Assembly: GCF_900115145.1 (NCBI RefSeq)
Contig: NZ_FOVL01000001.1
Location: 248,001-312,000 of the forward strand
From: Salegentibacter flavus
GTDB taxonomy: Bacteria; Bacteroidota; Bacteroidia; Flavobacteriales; Flavobacteriaceae
Length of the DNA stretch: 64,000 bases
Direction: 5' to 3'
In this document: piece by piece, positions 27,844 through 37,607 of the stretch
Position numbering within the stretch: the first letter of the stretch is position 1
Layout: the number at the start of each line of letters is the position of its first letter
Position numbers and translations under genes: made by a program
Notes under the pieces: model-generated
Told to the model about the DNA's origin: nothing
The model's input: the letters and a program-made list of their open reading frames with translations, nothing else
Database searches by the model: none

Positions 27844-28344
27844 ATGAGACACGGAAAGAAAATCAACCATTTAGGGAGAAAGACCGCTCACAGAAAGTCT
27901 ATGCTTGCCAATATGGCCTGCTCGTTAATTGAGCACAAGAGAATTAACACTACCGTTGCTAAGGCAAAAGCTTTGAAAGTTTTTGTAGAGCCTTTGGTAA
28001 CGAAGTCTAAAGAAGATACTACACACAATCGTAGAATTGTTTTTAGTAAACTTCGTCAAAAAGAAGCTGTTGCGGAATTGTTCCGTGAGGTAGCTCCTAA
28101 AGTAGGAGATCGCCCGGGAGGTTACACCAGAGTTATTAAACTTGGTAACCGACTTGGAGATAACGCCGATATGGCCCTTATCGAGTTAGTTGATTACAAC
28201 GAAACTTATAACCTTACCAAACCAGAGAAGAAAAAATCTACTCGTAGAGCTGGTAAGAAAAAACCTTCTGAGGTAGCTGCTCCAAAAGCAGAGACTAAAA
28301 CTGAAGAGAAATCTTCATCTAAAGAAGATAAAAAAGAAGAATAG
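27844..28344 (+). CDS. rplQ: 50S ribosomal protein L17 with charged C-terminal tail
   Basis: 166 residues. The core (about 1-118) is standard: [34 protein letters not shown] and [21 protein letters not shown] tail of about 45 residues, almost only Lys, Glu, Ser, Thr and Ala, follows; such extensions are usual in Bacteroidota. Last gene of the superoperon. Confidence 0.97.
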   Translation: MRHGKKINHLGRKTAHRKSMLANMACSLIEHKRINTTVAKAKALKVFVEPLVTKSKEDTTHNRRIVFSKLRQKEAVAELFREVAPKVGDRPGGYTRVIKLGNRLGDNADMALIELVDYNETYNLTKPEKKKSTRRAGKKKPSEVAAPKAETKTEEKSSSKEDKKEE

Positions 28345-28369
28345 AATGATTCATTCTCTTATAAATTCT

Positions 28370-28402
28370 AAAAAGGATAAGCTCTCGGGTTTATCCTTTT
28401 TT
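28370..28402 (+). terminator. terminator of the ribosomal superoperon
   Basis: AAAAAGGATAA pairs with TTATCCTTTTT over 11 bp around a GCTCTCGGGT loop and continues into a T run. Confidence 0.9.
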
Positions 28403-28425
28403 TATATATTAATATGAAAATAGTC

Positions 28426-28445
28426 ATTTCCGTGAAGACGGAAAT
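28426..28445. repeat. REP-like hairpin, GAAG loop (second copy)
   Basis: ATTTCCGT and ACGGAAAT form a perfect 8-bp stem around GAAG, preceded by GTC and followed by C as at 14507-14526. Compared with that copy, two C-G pairs became T-A on both arms and a T-G became T-A, so the pairing is conserved. Confidence 0.65.
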
Positions 28446-28501
28446 CTAAATAGGAAATCCCACAGCACAACACAAGACAACATAATTAAGTATTAGTTAC
28501 A

Positions 28502-29614
28502 ATGAAGTACCAAACCCGCAAAAAAGCAATTATTCTTCTGGCCGATGGAACTATATTTCACGGAAAGGCTATAGGAGATAAAGATGGAAGCGCCACCGGC
28601 GAGATTTGTTTCAATACCGGGATGACCGGTTATCAGGAGATATTTACCGATCCCTCTTACTTTGGACAATTAATGGTAACCACCAATGTTCATATAGGAA
28701 ATTACGGAACCGCCAAAGAAGATAATGAATCTGACAAAGCAAAGATTGCCGGACTTATTTGCAAGAATTTCAACTATACCTATTCTCGTCCGGCAGCCGA
28801 TGCTTCTCTGGAGACTTTTCTCGAGGAAAGTGGCATCTTTGGCATCTCTGATGTAGATACACGTGCGCTGGTAACCTACATCAGGGAAAAAGGAGCTATG
28901 AACGCCATTATTTCTACCGATGTGGATAATATTGAGGGACTGAAAAAAGAGCTTGAGAAAGTACCTGATATGAATGGTCTGGAACTTGCCTCCAAGGTTT
29001 CTACCAAAGAACCATATTACTTCGGAAGTGAAAACGCTACTTACCGCGTAGCTGCCTTAGATATCGGGATTAAGAAAAATATCCTTCGCAACCTGGCCGA
29101 TAGGGATGTATATGTAAAAGTATATCCGTATAACGCTACTTATGAAGAAATGAAGGAATGGAATCCGGATGGTTATTTCCTTTCTAATGGTCCCGGAGAT
29201 CCGCAACCATTGAAAGATGCAATTAGTCTTACAAAATCTATTTTAGAAAAAGATCATCCTCTTTTCGGAATTTGTCTTGGTCACCAGGTTATAGCCATCG
29301 CAAATGGAATTAAAACCTATAAGATGCATCACGGTCACCGTGGAATTAATCACCCTGTCCTGAACCTTAAAACAGGAAAAGGAGAGATTACCTCTCAAAA
29401 CCACGGATTCTCTGTGGATAAAGCAGAAACTGAAGCTCATCCCGATGTGGAAATAACCCATATGTGCATTAATGACGATACCATTGGTGGAATTGCGATG
29501 AAAAACAAAAATTGTTTCTCGGTACAGTACCATCCTGAAGCAAGTCCCGGTCCACACGATGCGAGCTATTTATTTGATGAATTTCTGGACAGAATAAAAG
29601 GAGCGAAAGTTTAA
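28502..29614 (+). CDS. carA: carbamoyl-phosphate synthase small subunit (glutaminase)
   Basis: 370 residues. The N-terminal domain (FHGKAIGDKDGSATGEICFN, MTGYQEIFTDPSY) precedes a class-I amidotransferase domain with the nucleophile in FGICLGHQVIA and the catalytic His/Glu in QYHPEASPGPHD. It frees ammonia from glutamine for CarB in arginine and pyrimidine synthesis. carB is not adjacent. Confidence 0.97.
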   Translation: MKYQTRKKAIILLADGTIFHGKAIGDKDGSATGEICFNTGMTGYQEIFTDPSYFGQLMVTTNVHIGNYGTAKEDNESDKAKIAGLICKNFNYTYSRPAADASLETFLEESGIFGISDVDTRALVTYIREKGAMNAIISTDVDNIEGLKKELEKVPDMNGLELASKVSTKEPYYFGSENATYRVAALDIGIKKNILRNLADRDVYVKVYPYNATYEEMKEWNPDGYFLSNGPGDPQPLKDAISLTKSILEKDHPLFGICLGHQVIAIANGIKTYKMHHGHRGINHPVLNLKTGKGEITSQNHGFSVDKAETEAHPDVEITHMCINDDTIGGIAMKNKNCFSVQYHPEASPGPHDASYLFDEFLDRIKGAKV

Positions 29615-29636
29615 TAATTTTCTATAAAAAATAAAT

Positions 29637-29670
29637 AAAAAGCCCAGAATCTTTAAATTTTGGGCTTTTT
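29637..29670 (+). terminator. intrinsic terminator after carA
   Basis: AAAAAGCCCA pairs with TGGGCTTTTT, and the right arm ends in a T run. Confidence 0.85.
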
Positions 29671-29732
29671 CTGTATTAAGACTTATTTTATTCTAAATTG
29701 CGATCTCAATTCATCCCAATCAAAACTCATCA

Positions 29733-30269
29733 ATGAAGAAACTATTACTACTTAGCTTTTGCTTTTTATCATTTTCTTTCATCAATGCACAAGGTCAGGC
29801 TTCGGTTGAAGACGGACTTTTATCTATAAACATCTTAACTCCCGGTTTGGAATATGAGTTCGGTCTCACAAATTCAAGTACTTTAGATTTAAGGGCAGGC
29901 ACCGGCTTTGCTTATAGAAAGAACAGCTTCGATGAAGGTTTTGGTGTATATCCTATTTTTAATGTTCAATATCGCTATTATTATAACTTAGAAAAACGCC
30001 TGGAAAAAGGAAAAAATATAAATAATAACAGTGCTAATTATATTGCTTTGAGCGGAGCTGTTCAGGCAGGAAAACCTATAATTGGAGATTTAGAATATAA
30101 TGAAGGTTATTTTGGAGCGATTGGCCCGGTATGGGGTTTACAGCGTTATTATGGAGGTGGTTTTAAATTAGACCTCAATTTAGGGGCTGGTTACGGTTTT
30201 AATGAATCTGGTGAATCTTTTTTCTCTCCACTTATTGGTTTAAGATTAGGATGGCGTCTTTCAAACTAA
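29733..30269 (+). CDS. small predicted outer-membrane beta-barrel protein
   Basis: 178 residues with a signal peptide ending near INAQ (about 19), then Gly- and aromatic-rich alternating strands (GLEYEFGLTNSSTLDLRAG, GGGFKLDLNLGAGYGF) up to a C-terminal strand GLRLGWRLSN. This is the pattern of small Bacteroidota barrels of the OmpW/DUF3575-like kind; no family is assigned. The next gene starts 19 bases before its stop, so the two are coupled. Confidence 0.6.
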   Translation: MKKLLLLSFCFLSFSFINAQGQASVEDGLLSINILTPGLEYEFGLTNSSTLDLRAGTGFAYRKNSFDEGFGVYPIFNVQYRYYYNLEKRLEKGKNINNNSANYIALSGAVQAGKPIIGDLEYNEGYFGAIGPVWGLQRYYGGGFKLDLNLGAGYGFNESGESFFSPLIGLRLGWRLSN

Positions 30270-30932
30270 TTTTTTTCAGTCTTTTATTTCTCTGTATTTC
30301 GGAAATCCAGGCCCAAAAACATCCTGTTTTTTATGGCGGGTTGGAAATGTACCGGCATACTTCTTTTGAGAATAATGGTTTTATAAAATTATCGGTAGGT
30401 ACTCAAATTTATCAGCTCAAATTATTTGCTCCGGAAATCGGGTTTGATTATGGAGGAGGGGCACTTCAGGAAAGAAGTGTATTTGATGAAAGTGTATTCG
30501 TGGATAATTTAAGCGAAGGACTCTTAAGGCAGCGATTTACATTTTCAGTATTAACTCTGAATCCTAAACTAAAATTTGGCGAAGAAGACGCTTACTTTAC
30601 CTTCTCTCCGAAATATCACATTGGCAGACTCAATGGTGAAGCAGCTTATCTCGAGTATAGTGGCAATAATAATAGATATATAAGTTTAAAAGAGGGCCAG
30701 GAGTCCAAGATTAATACTTCATTTTGGAGCTTTCATTGGTTTTGAAGGTTTGCAAATTACCTCAAAATACTGGTTTGGTCTTTCTCTTCATTATACTTTG
30801 GTAGATGCCAATAATGTTTGGGATACTATGGAATTTTCAGCGCAAGATGCCTATGTTCGTTCTACTTTAACTTCCACTATTGGCCTGGGTGTCCGCTTTT
30901 ACTACAACCCATTTGGTTCAGAAAATTATTAA
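30251..30932 (+). pseudogene. secreted beta-rich protein, interrupted by a one-base frameshift
   Basis: The first frame encodes 164 residues with a signal peptide (to about IQAQ, residue 22) and stops at 30745. From about 30726 to 30932 the neighbouring frame continues with a natural-looking beta-barrel tail: GAFIGFEGLQITSKYWFGLS ... GLGVRFYYNPF. Removing one T from the TTTT run at 30722-30725 joins both into one 226-residue protein with an unbroken strand pattern (TSFGAFIGFEG). It is a true pseudogene, a slippage-prone gene or a sequence error; the sequence alone cannot decide. Confidence 0.75.
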
Positions 30933-32539
<1,607 letters not shown>

Positions 32540-32562
32540 TTCGATTTAGAAGATAATTTTGA

Positions 32563-32597
32563 AAGCCTTTTGATGAAAAATCAAAAGACTTTTTTTA
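32563..32597 (+). terminator. intrinsic terminator after eno
   Basis: AAGCCTTTTGAT pairs with ATCAAAAGACTT (one internal C-A mismatch) around GAAAA, then a T run. Confidence 0.8.
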
Positions 32598-32735
32598 TTT
32601 AAATTATTTCTTAGAAAAATAGATTATTAGTGGTTTTTCATCAAATCTTATGCCTGCATAATACATTTTTTAAGGCTATAATTTGTAACTTAGCGACTAT
32701 CGAAAATATGTTTAATTAAGTATATTATAAAAGAT

Positions 32736-34019
32736 ATGTCAAAAGTAGCTACACTTGAAATAGACGGTAAGAGATATGAATTTCCCGTCGTAGAAGGAAC
32801 CGAGAATGAACTTGGTATAAATATTAAAAGTTTGCGTGGTGAAAGCGGGGTTATAACCCTGGATCCAGGCTATAAAAACACCGGAAGCTGCGAAAGCGGA
32901 ATTACGTTTCTGGATGGAGAAAAAGGTATTTTGAGATACAGAGGTTATGCAATAGAAGATTTGGCCGAAAAAGCTGATTTTCTGGAGGTAGCTTATCTGC
33001 TTATTTTTGGAGACCTTCCTTCTAAAGAGCAATTAGAGAAGTTTTACGATGATATCAAAGAGCAGTCTACCGTAGATGAGGAAATGAAGAAGATCCTGGA
33101 CGGATTTCCTAAAGCTGCACACCCCATGGGAGTGCTTTCTTCACTTACAAGTGCTCTTGTAGCCTTCAACCCATCCTGCGTTGATGTTTCTTCTGAACAG
33201 GATATGTATAATGCTATTGTTAAGATTCTTGGTAAATTTCCGGTTCTTGCAGCCTGGACCTTAAGAAAGAAAACCAGCCTTCCACTTAACTACGGAGATG
33301 ATTCTCTTGGTTATGTAGAAAACCTTCATAAAATGATGTTCGAAAAACCGGGCAAAAAGTATGAAGTAAATCAATCAGTGATTGATGCTTTGGATAAATT
33401 ATTAATCCTTCACGCCGATCACGAGCAAAACTGTTCTACTTCTACTGTAAGAATGGTAGGTTCTTCTCACGCCGGACTGTTCGCATCTATTTCAGCAGGT
33501 ATTTCAGCACTTTGGGGCCCACTTCACGGTGGAGCTAACCAGGCGGTTATAGAAATGCTTGAAAAAATTAAAGAGGATGGTGGAGATACCAAGAAATTTA
33601 TGGCTAAGGCTAAAGATAAGGATGATCCTTTCAGACTTATGGGCTTTGGACACCGTGTGTACAAAAACTTCGATCCACGTGCTAAGATCATCAAAAAATC
33701 TGCAGATGAAGTGCTTGGTCAGTTAGGTGTTGAAGATCCTATATTGGATATCGCCAAAGGTCTTGAAAAAGAAGCCCTGGAAGATCCATACTTTGTAGAT
33801 AGAAAATTATATCCTAACGTAGATTTCTATTCAGGAATTATCTATCGTGCTTTAGGAATTCCTGTAGAGATGTTCACCGTAATGTTTGCTCTAGGCAGAC
33901 TTCCGGGTTGGATTGCTCAGTGGAGAGAGATGAGATTAAATAAAGAGCCTATAGGCCGTCCAAGACAGATCTATACCGGCCATACTCACCGTGAGTTCCA
34001 ACCTGTGGACAAAAGATAA
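32736..34019 (+). CDS. gltA: citrate synthase
   Basis: 427 residues of the type II (large, hexameric, Gram-negative) citrate synthase family, which joins acetyl-CoA and oxaloacetate at the start of the TCA cycle. The catalytic residues lie in WGPLHGGANQAVIEML (His), MGFGHRVYKNFDPRAK (His) and NVDFYSGIIY (Asp). The N-terminal beta domain (about 1-60) typical of this type is present. Confidence 0.97.
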   Translation: MSKVATLEIDGKRYEFPVVEGTENELGINIKSLRGESGVITLDPGYKNTGSCESGITFLDGEKGILRYRGYAIEDLAEKADFLEVAYLLIFGDLPSKEQLEKFYDDIKEQSTVDEEMKKILDGFPKAAHPMGVLSSLTSALVAFNPSCVDVSSEQDMYNAIVKILGKFPVLAAWTLRKKTSLPLNYGDDSLGYVENLHKMMFEKPGKKYEVNQSVIDALDKLLILHADHEQNCSTSTVRMVGSSHAGLFASISAGISALWGPLHGGANQAVIEMLEKIKEDGGDTKKFMAKAKDKDDPFRLMGFGHRVYKNFDPRAKIIKKSADEVLGQLGVEDPILDIAKGLEKEALEDPYFVDRKLYPNVDFYSGIIYRALGIPVEMFTVMFALGRLPGWIAQWREMRLNKEPIGRPRQIYTGHTHREFQPVDKR

Positions 34020-34038
34020 TTGATCCTTAATATATTAG

Positions 34039-34070
34039 AAAAAGCCTCATTTAACAGTGAGGCTTTTTTT
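34039..34070 (+). terminator. intrinsic terminator after gltA
   Basis: AAAAAGCCTCA pairs exactly with TGAGGCTTTTT, loop TTTAACAG, T run to 34070. Confidence 0.9.
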
Positions 34071-34077
34071 ATATTTG
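34070..34077 (+). promoter_or_regulatory. candidate -7 promoter element fused to the terminator tail
   Basis: TATATTTG matches TAnnTTTG; its first T is the last T of the gltA terminator. It lies 14 bases before the start codon of the next gene. No upstream TTG at standard distance. Confidence 0.4.
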
Positions 34078-34091
34078 CAAAAATTTGCAGT

Positions 34092-35003
34092 ATGAATTTG
34101 CATATCACTAATGAAACTTCCAGGCTGCGTGCCGTGGTGCTGGGAACCGCTGAAAGTTTTGGCGGTACGCCCGATCTTTCGGAAGCTTACGATCCGAAAT
34201 CAAGGGAACATATAAAAGCCGGAACTTATCCTAAAGAAGAAGATATGGTAAGGGAAATGGATGCCGTTGCCAAAGTTCTGGAAAAATATAACGTAAAGGT
34301 ATACAGACCAAAGGTTCTAAAGGATTACAACCAAATTTTCACAAGGGATATCGCCTTTGTTATTGAAGATAAATTTATAAAATCCAATATCCTTCCCGAT
34401 CGGGAAAAGGAGATCGAGGCTATCAATCATGTTATCGATCAAATTCCAGAAAGTCAAATAATAAAACTTCCGGAAGAAGCGCATATCGAAGGTGGTGATG
34501 TTATGCCTTATGGAGATTATCTATTTGTAGGAACATATTATGGCGAGGATTATAAGGACTATATCACTGCGCGTACTAATATGCAGGCAGTGAAAGCCCT
34601 GCAGGAACTTTTTCCGAATAAAAAAGTGGTTTCCTTTAATTTAAAGAAATCCAATACCGAGCCCCGGGATAATGCCTTGCATTTGGACTGTTGTTTTCAG
34701 CCTGTAGGAAAAGATAAAGCTATTATCTATAAGGGTGGATTTTTAGAAGAAAAGGAATATAAATGGCTGGTTGATTTTTTTGGAAAAGAAAATGTTTTTG
34801 AGATTACCCGTGAGGAGATGTATAATATGAATTCTAATATTTTCTCTATTGCTGAAGATGTGGTTATTTCAGAAAAGAATTTTACCAGACTCAATACCTG
34901 GCTTAGAGAACAGGGCATCACTGTAGAAGAGGTTCCCTATGCCGAAATTGCTAAACAAGAAGGCTTGTTGAGATGCTCAACCTTGCCTTTAATAAGAGAT
35001 TAA
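34092..35003 (+). CDS. arginine deiminase/dimethylargininase-family hydrolase
   Basis: 303 residues from the ATG at 34092 (an in-frame codon at 34020 would run through the terminator and is rejected). The pentein (amidinotransferase) fold is shown by NQIFTRDIAFVIED, the acid EGGDVM, the His in NALHLDCCFQP and the nucleophile Cys295 in LLRCSTLPL. Members hydrolyse guanidine groups of arginine or methylated arginines to citrulline. It sits four bases before a CtlX gene, so a shared arginine/citrulline degradation step is likely; the precise substrate is not decidable. Confidence 0.8.
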   Translation: MNLHITNETSRLRAVVLGTAESFGGTPDLSEAYDPKSREHIKAGTYPKEEDMVREMDAVAKVLEKYNVKVYRPKVLKDYNQIFTRDIAFVIEDKFIKSNILPDREKEIEAINHVIDQIPESQIIKLPEEAHIEGGDVMPYGDYLFVGTYYGEDYKDYITARTNMQAVKALQELFPNKKVVSFNLKKSNTEPRDNALHLDCCFQPVGKDKAIIYKGGFLEEKEYKWLVDFFGKENVFEITREEMYNMNSNIFSIAEDVVISEKNFTRLNTWLREQGITVEEVPYAEIAKQEGLLRCSTLPLIRD

Positions 35004-35007
35004 ACCT

Positions 35008-35934
35008 ATGCAACAGATCACAAATACAGTTTTAATGGTTAGACCGGTGGCTTTTCGTATGAACGAACAAACTGCCGTGAATAATTACTTTCAGGAAGAT
35101 CTGAATGATGATAATGTAAACGAACGAGCCCAGGCCGAATTTGATGCTTTTGTAACCAAACTAAGGGGAGTAGGAGTAAATGTTGTTGTGGTAGATGATG
35201 TAAAGGAGGAGGATACCCCGGATTCTATTTTCCCTAACAACTGGGTTTCTTTCCATGAAAATGGTCAAATCGCTCTTTATCCCATGTTTGCCGAAAACCG
35301 AAGAAAGGAGCGTCGCTTGGAGTATTTTGCAAAATTGGAAGAGGAAGGTTTTAAAATCACCAATATTGTAGATTATACCGCTGCTGAAGAGGAAGATTAC
35401 TTCCTGGAAGGTACAGGAAGCCTTATTCTGGACAGGGAAAATCAGAAAGCCTATTGCGCGATTTCACCCCGCGCCGATGAGGATCTACTCATCGAATTTT
35501 GTGAGGATTTTGAATTCACTCCTGTTATTTTTCATGCTAATCAGGATGTAGGCGGAAAACGTAAGCCTATCTATCACACGAATGTCATGATGTGTGTAGC
35601 TGAAGAATTTGCAGTGATTTGTCTTGAAACCATAGATGATAAGAAAGAACGCAAAAATGTTCTGAAACACCTTAAAAAGGATGGTAAAGAAATAGTCGTC
35701 ATTTCTGAAGCCCAGATGCATGAATTCGCCGGAAATATGTTACAGGTAAAGGGAGCCTTTGATAAAAAATATCTTGTGATGAGTGCTAGGGCCCATGAAA
35801 GTCTGAACCCTGACCAGATTGCAAAAATTGAAAAATACTGCGAAATTTTGAGCAGTGATCTGGAAGTTATTGAAACTTGTGGTGGGGGAAGTGCCCGTTG
35901 TATGTTAGCAGAAGTGTTTTTGCCAAAAGAATAG
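35008..35934 (+). CDS. ctlX: citrulline utilization hydrolase, CtlX type
   Basis: 308 residues, second pentein-fold enzyme of the pair. Diagnostic segments are MVRPVAFRMNEQTAVN, DSIFPNNWVSFH, PMFAENRRKERR, the catalytic-type His in YHTNVMM and the nucleophile Cys298 in GGGSARCMLAE. CtlX proteins are linked to citrulline use in Francisella; in Bacteroidota they commonly stand beside arginine deiminase-like genes, as here. Known biochemistry is limited, so the reaction is inferred. Confidence 0.85.
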   Translation: MQQITNTVLMVRPVAFRMNEQTAVNNYFQEDLNDDNVNERAQAEFDAFVTKLRGVGVNVVVVDDVKEEDTPDSIFPNNWVSFHENGQIALYPMFAENRRKERRLEYFAKLEEEGFKITNIVDYTAAEEEDYFLEGTGSLILDRENQKAYCAISPRADEDLLIEFCEDFEFTPVIFHANQDVGGKRKPIYHTNVMMCVAEEFAVICLETIDDKKERKNVLKHLKKDGKEIVVISEAQMHEFAGNMLQVKGAFDKKYLVMSARAHESLNPDQIAKIEKYCEILSSDLEVIETCGGGSARCMLAEVFLPKE

Positions 35935-36023
35935 ATTCTTACCAAACGTGATTAAGTGTTTACTGGGGGAGTGCATTTGCCTAACAAACCTTAAAATTTC
36001 GATGGTAAATGGTTTCGTTTATG

Positions 36024-37514
36024 CTAGTGTTTTTTTATCAATTCCCTTAAAAATAAGACCATAATCCCTGCAGTGAAAAATGCAAAAGGAAGGGAACTTA
36101 TAATCAGAAATTTTTGCATTGCGGTCAGAACATCGCTGTCTGGCCTTACATTTCCCAGTACGATAATGGCTTCAGAAAAAATAAGGATAATTACCGCCCA
36201 AATAAGTCGGAATTTTCTTTTGGGATTTTCCTTGCCTTTATCTGAAAACATACTAAGCACAAAAATTGCTGAATCTACCGAGGTTACCAGGAAACTCACA
36301 AGCAGTAGTACTGCAACAATATTAGTAAGATCAGAAAAAGGGAGATATTCTAAGAACCGGAATATGGAGGTAAAGACATTATCGAACTCTTCGTTATAAG
36401 CAGCCCCTTGGTTTATTAAATCGAAAGAAGCCGATCCAAAAACGCTAAACCAGAAAAAGCTTCCAAGGGAAGGGATAAGTAAAACCCCCAAAATCATTTC
36501 CCTGATTGTTCTACCTTTTGAAATGCGAGCGATAAATATTCCTGTAAATGGAGCCCAGGCCAACCAAAACGCCCAGTAATAATAAGTCCAGTCAGTAAGG
36601 AATTCTTTCCCCGGATCGTATGTTCCCAAAGCCAGGCTTAATGGAATAAAATCAATTATATATTGGTAGAGAGAAATTCCGAATCGCTCTAAACTGACTA
36701 ATATGTCAATCTGGAAAAACACAAAGAACAGTAGTAACAGCGTGATAAAAATATTCCAGGTGGAGATTCTTTTTATACCCTTCTCTACTCCGGCATACGC
36801 AGAGAAAAATGCCAGTGCACAAATTAGAAAAACCAGAGCTATGGTAAGCCATAAATTTCCTGGGGTGGTGGATGTAAGATGACTTAATCCACCTTCAATT
36901 TGTGTGGTTCCCAGTCCAATTGCAGCAACCAAACCGAAGACGGTGGTTAAGATAGTAAGGAGGTCTACCCCTTGGGGAAGAAGTTTCACCGATTTTAACT
37001 GCGGAAGGCTGTGGCCTAATTTAATTCTGTTATTCGCCACAAAAAGGGAATAAGCTATTAATAATGCAAAAATGCCATAAAAAGCCCAGGCCGTAAAACC
37101 CCATTGGTAAAACGTGTATTCCAACGCGATGATATCAGCTGAATCTGTGGTTTGCAGCGGGGGATTTATAAACATAAAAACCGGCTCCTGTACCGCCCGC
37201 AATAATATTCCCGCACCCATTCCTGCGCTGTAAAGCATGGCAATCCAACCGAGTCGAGAGAATTCGGGTTCACTGGGACCTAGCCTAATCTTCCCGAATC
37301 TGGAAAAAGCAATTCCTATTAAAAAGAAAACGGAAATTAAGCCTAACCAAAGATAGAAAGCACCAAAATATTCCCTGATCCATAAAGAAGCAAAGTCAAT
37401 TAGTTGGTAGAAATAATCGGTAAAAAAAAAGATGAAAAGGGAGCATAACAGTAATATTGTTATGGAAGTAGCCAGAAGTATATTTTGCCTTACCAGGCTA
37501 TAAACAGTTTTCAA
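36024..37514 (-). CDS. BCCT-family transporter (betaine/carnitine/choline type)
   Basis: 496 residues with about twelve membrane segments. The family pattern GMGAGILLRAVQEPVFMF, the Trp-rich segment WTYYYWAFWLAWAPFTGIF and IARISKGRTIREM identify a BCCT secondary transporter, typically taking up glycine betaine or related quaternary amines for osmotic balance. The usual GMGIGLxFxGxxEP reads here with Arg-Ala-Val-Gln before EP, a modest departure. Transcribed alone; substrate unproven. Confidence 0.9.
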   Translation of the reverse strand: MKTVYSLVRQNILLATSITILLLCSLFIFFFTDYFYQLIDFASLWIREYFGAFYLWLGLISVFFLIGIAFSRFGKIRLGPSEPEFSRLGWIAMLYSAGMGAGILLRAVQEPVFMFINPPLQTTDSADIIALEYTFYQWGFTAWAFYGIFALLIAYSLFVANNRIKLGHSLPQLKSVKLLPQGVDLLTILTTVFGLVAAIGLGTTQIEGGLSHLTSTTPGNLWLTIALVFLICALAFFSAYAGVEKGIKRISTWNIFITLLLLFFVFFQIDILVSLERFGISLYQYIIDFIPLSLALGTYDPGKEFLTDWTYYYWAFWLAWAPFTGIFIARISKGRTIREMILGVLLIPSLGSFFWFSVFGSASFDLINQGAAYNEEFDNVFTSIFRFLEYLPFSDLTNIVAVLLLVSFLVTSVDSAIFVLSMFSDKGKENPKRKFRLIWAVIILIFSEAIIVLGNVRPDSDVLTAMQKFLIISSLPFAFFTAGIMVLFLRELIKKH

Positions 37515-37607
37515 AAATGCCAGTGTTTAAACTTTAGTCTTCTCAATTACCTAATATCCGGAATATATTTGGACCAGGAAAAACCAATTGGAAGTGAGAC
37601 ACCTGGT

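Noticed and set aside
34020-34091. N-terminal extension of the arginine deiminase-like protein
   Set aside because: These codons coincide with the gltA terminator and a promoter box; the conserved N-terminus starts at the ATG at 34092.
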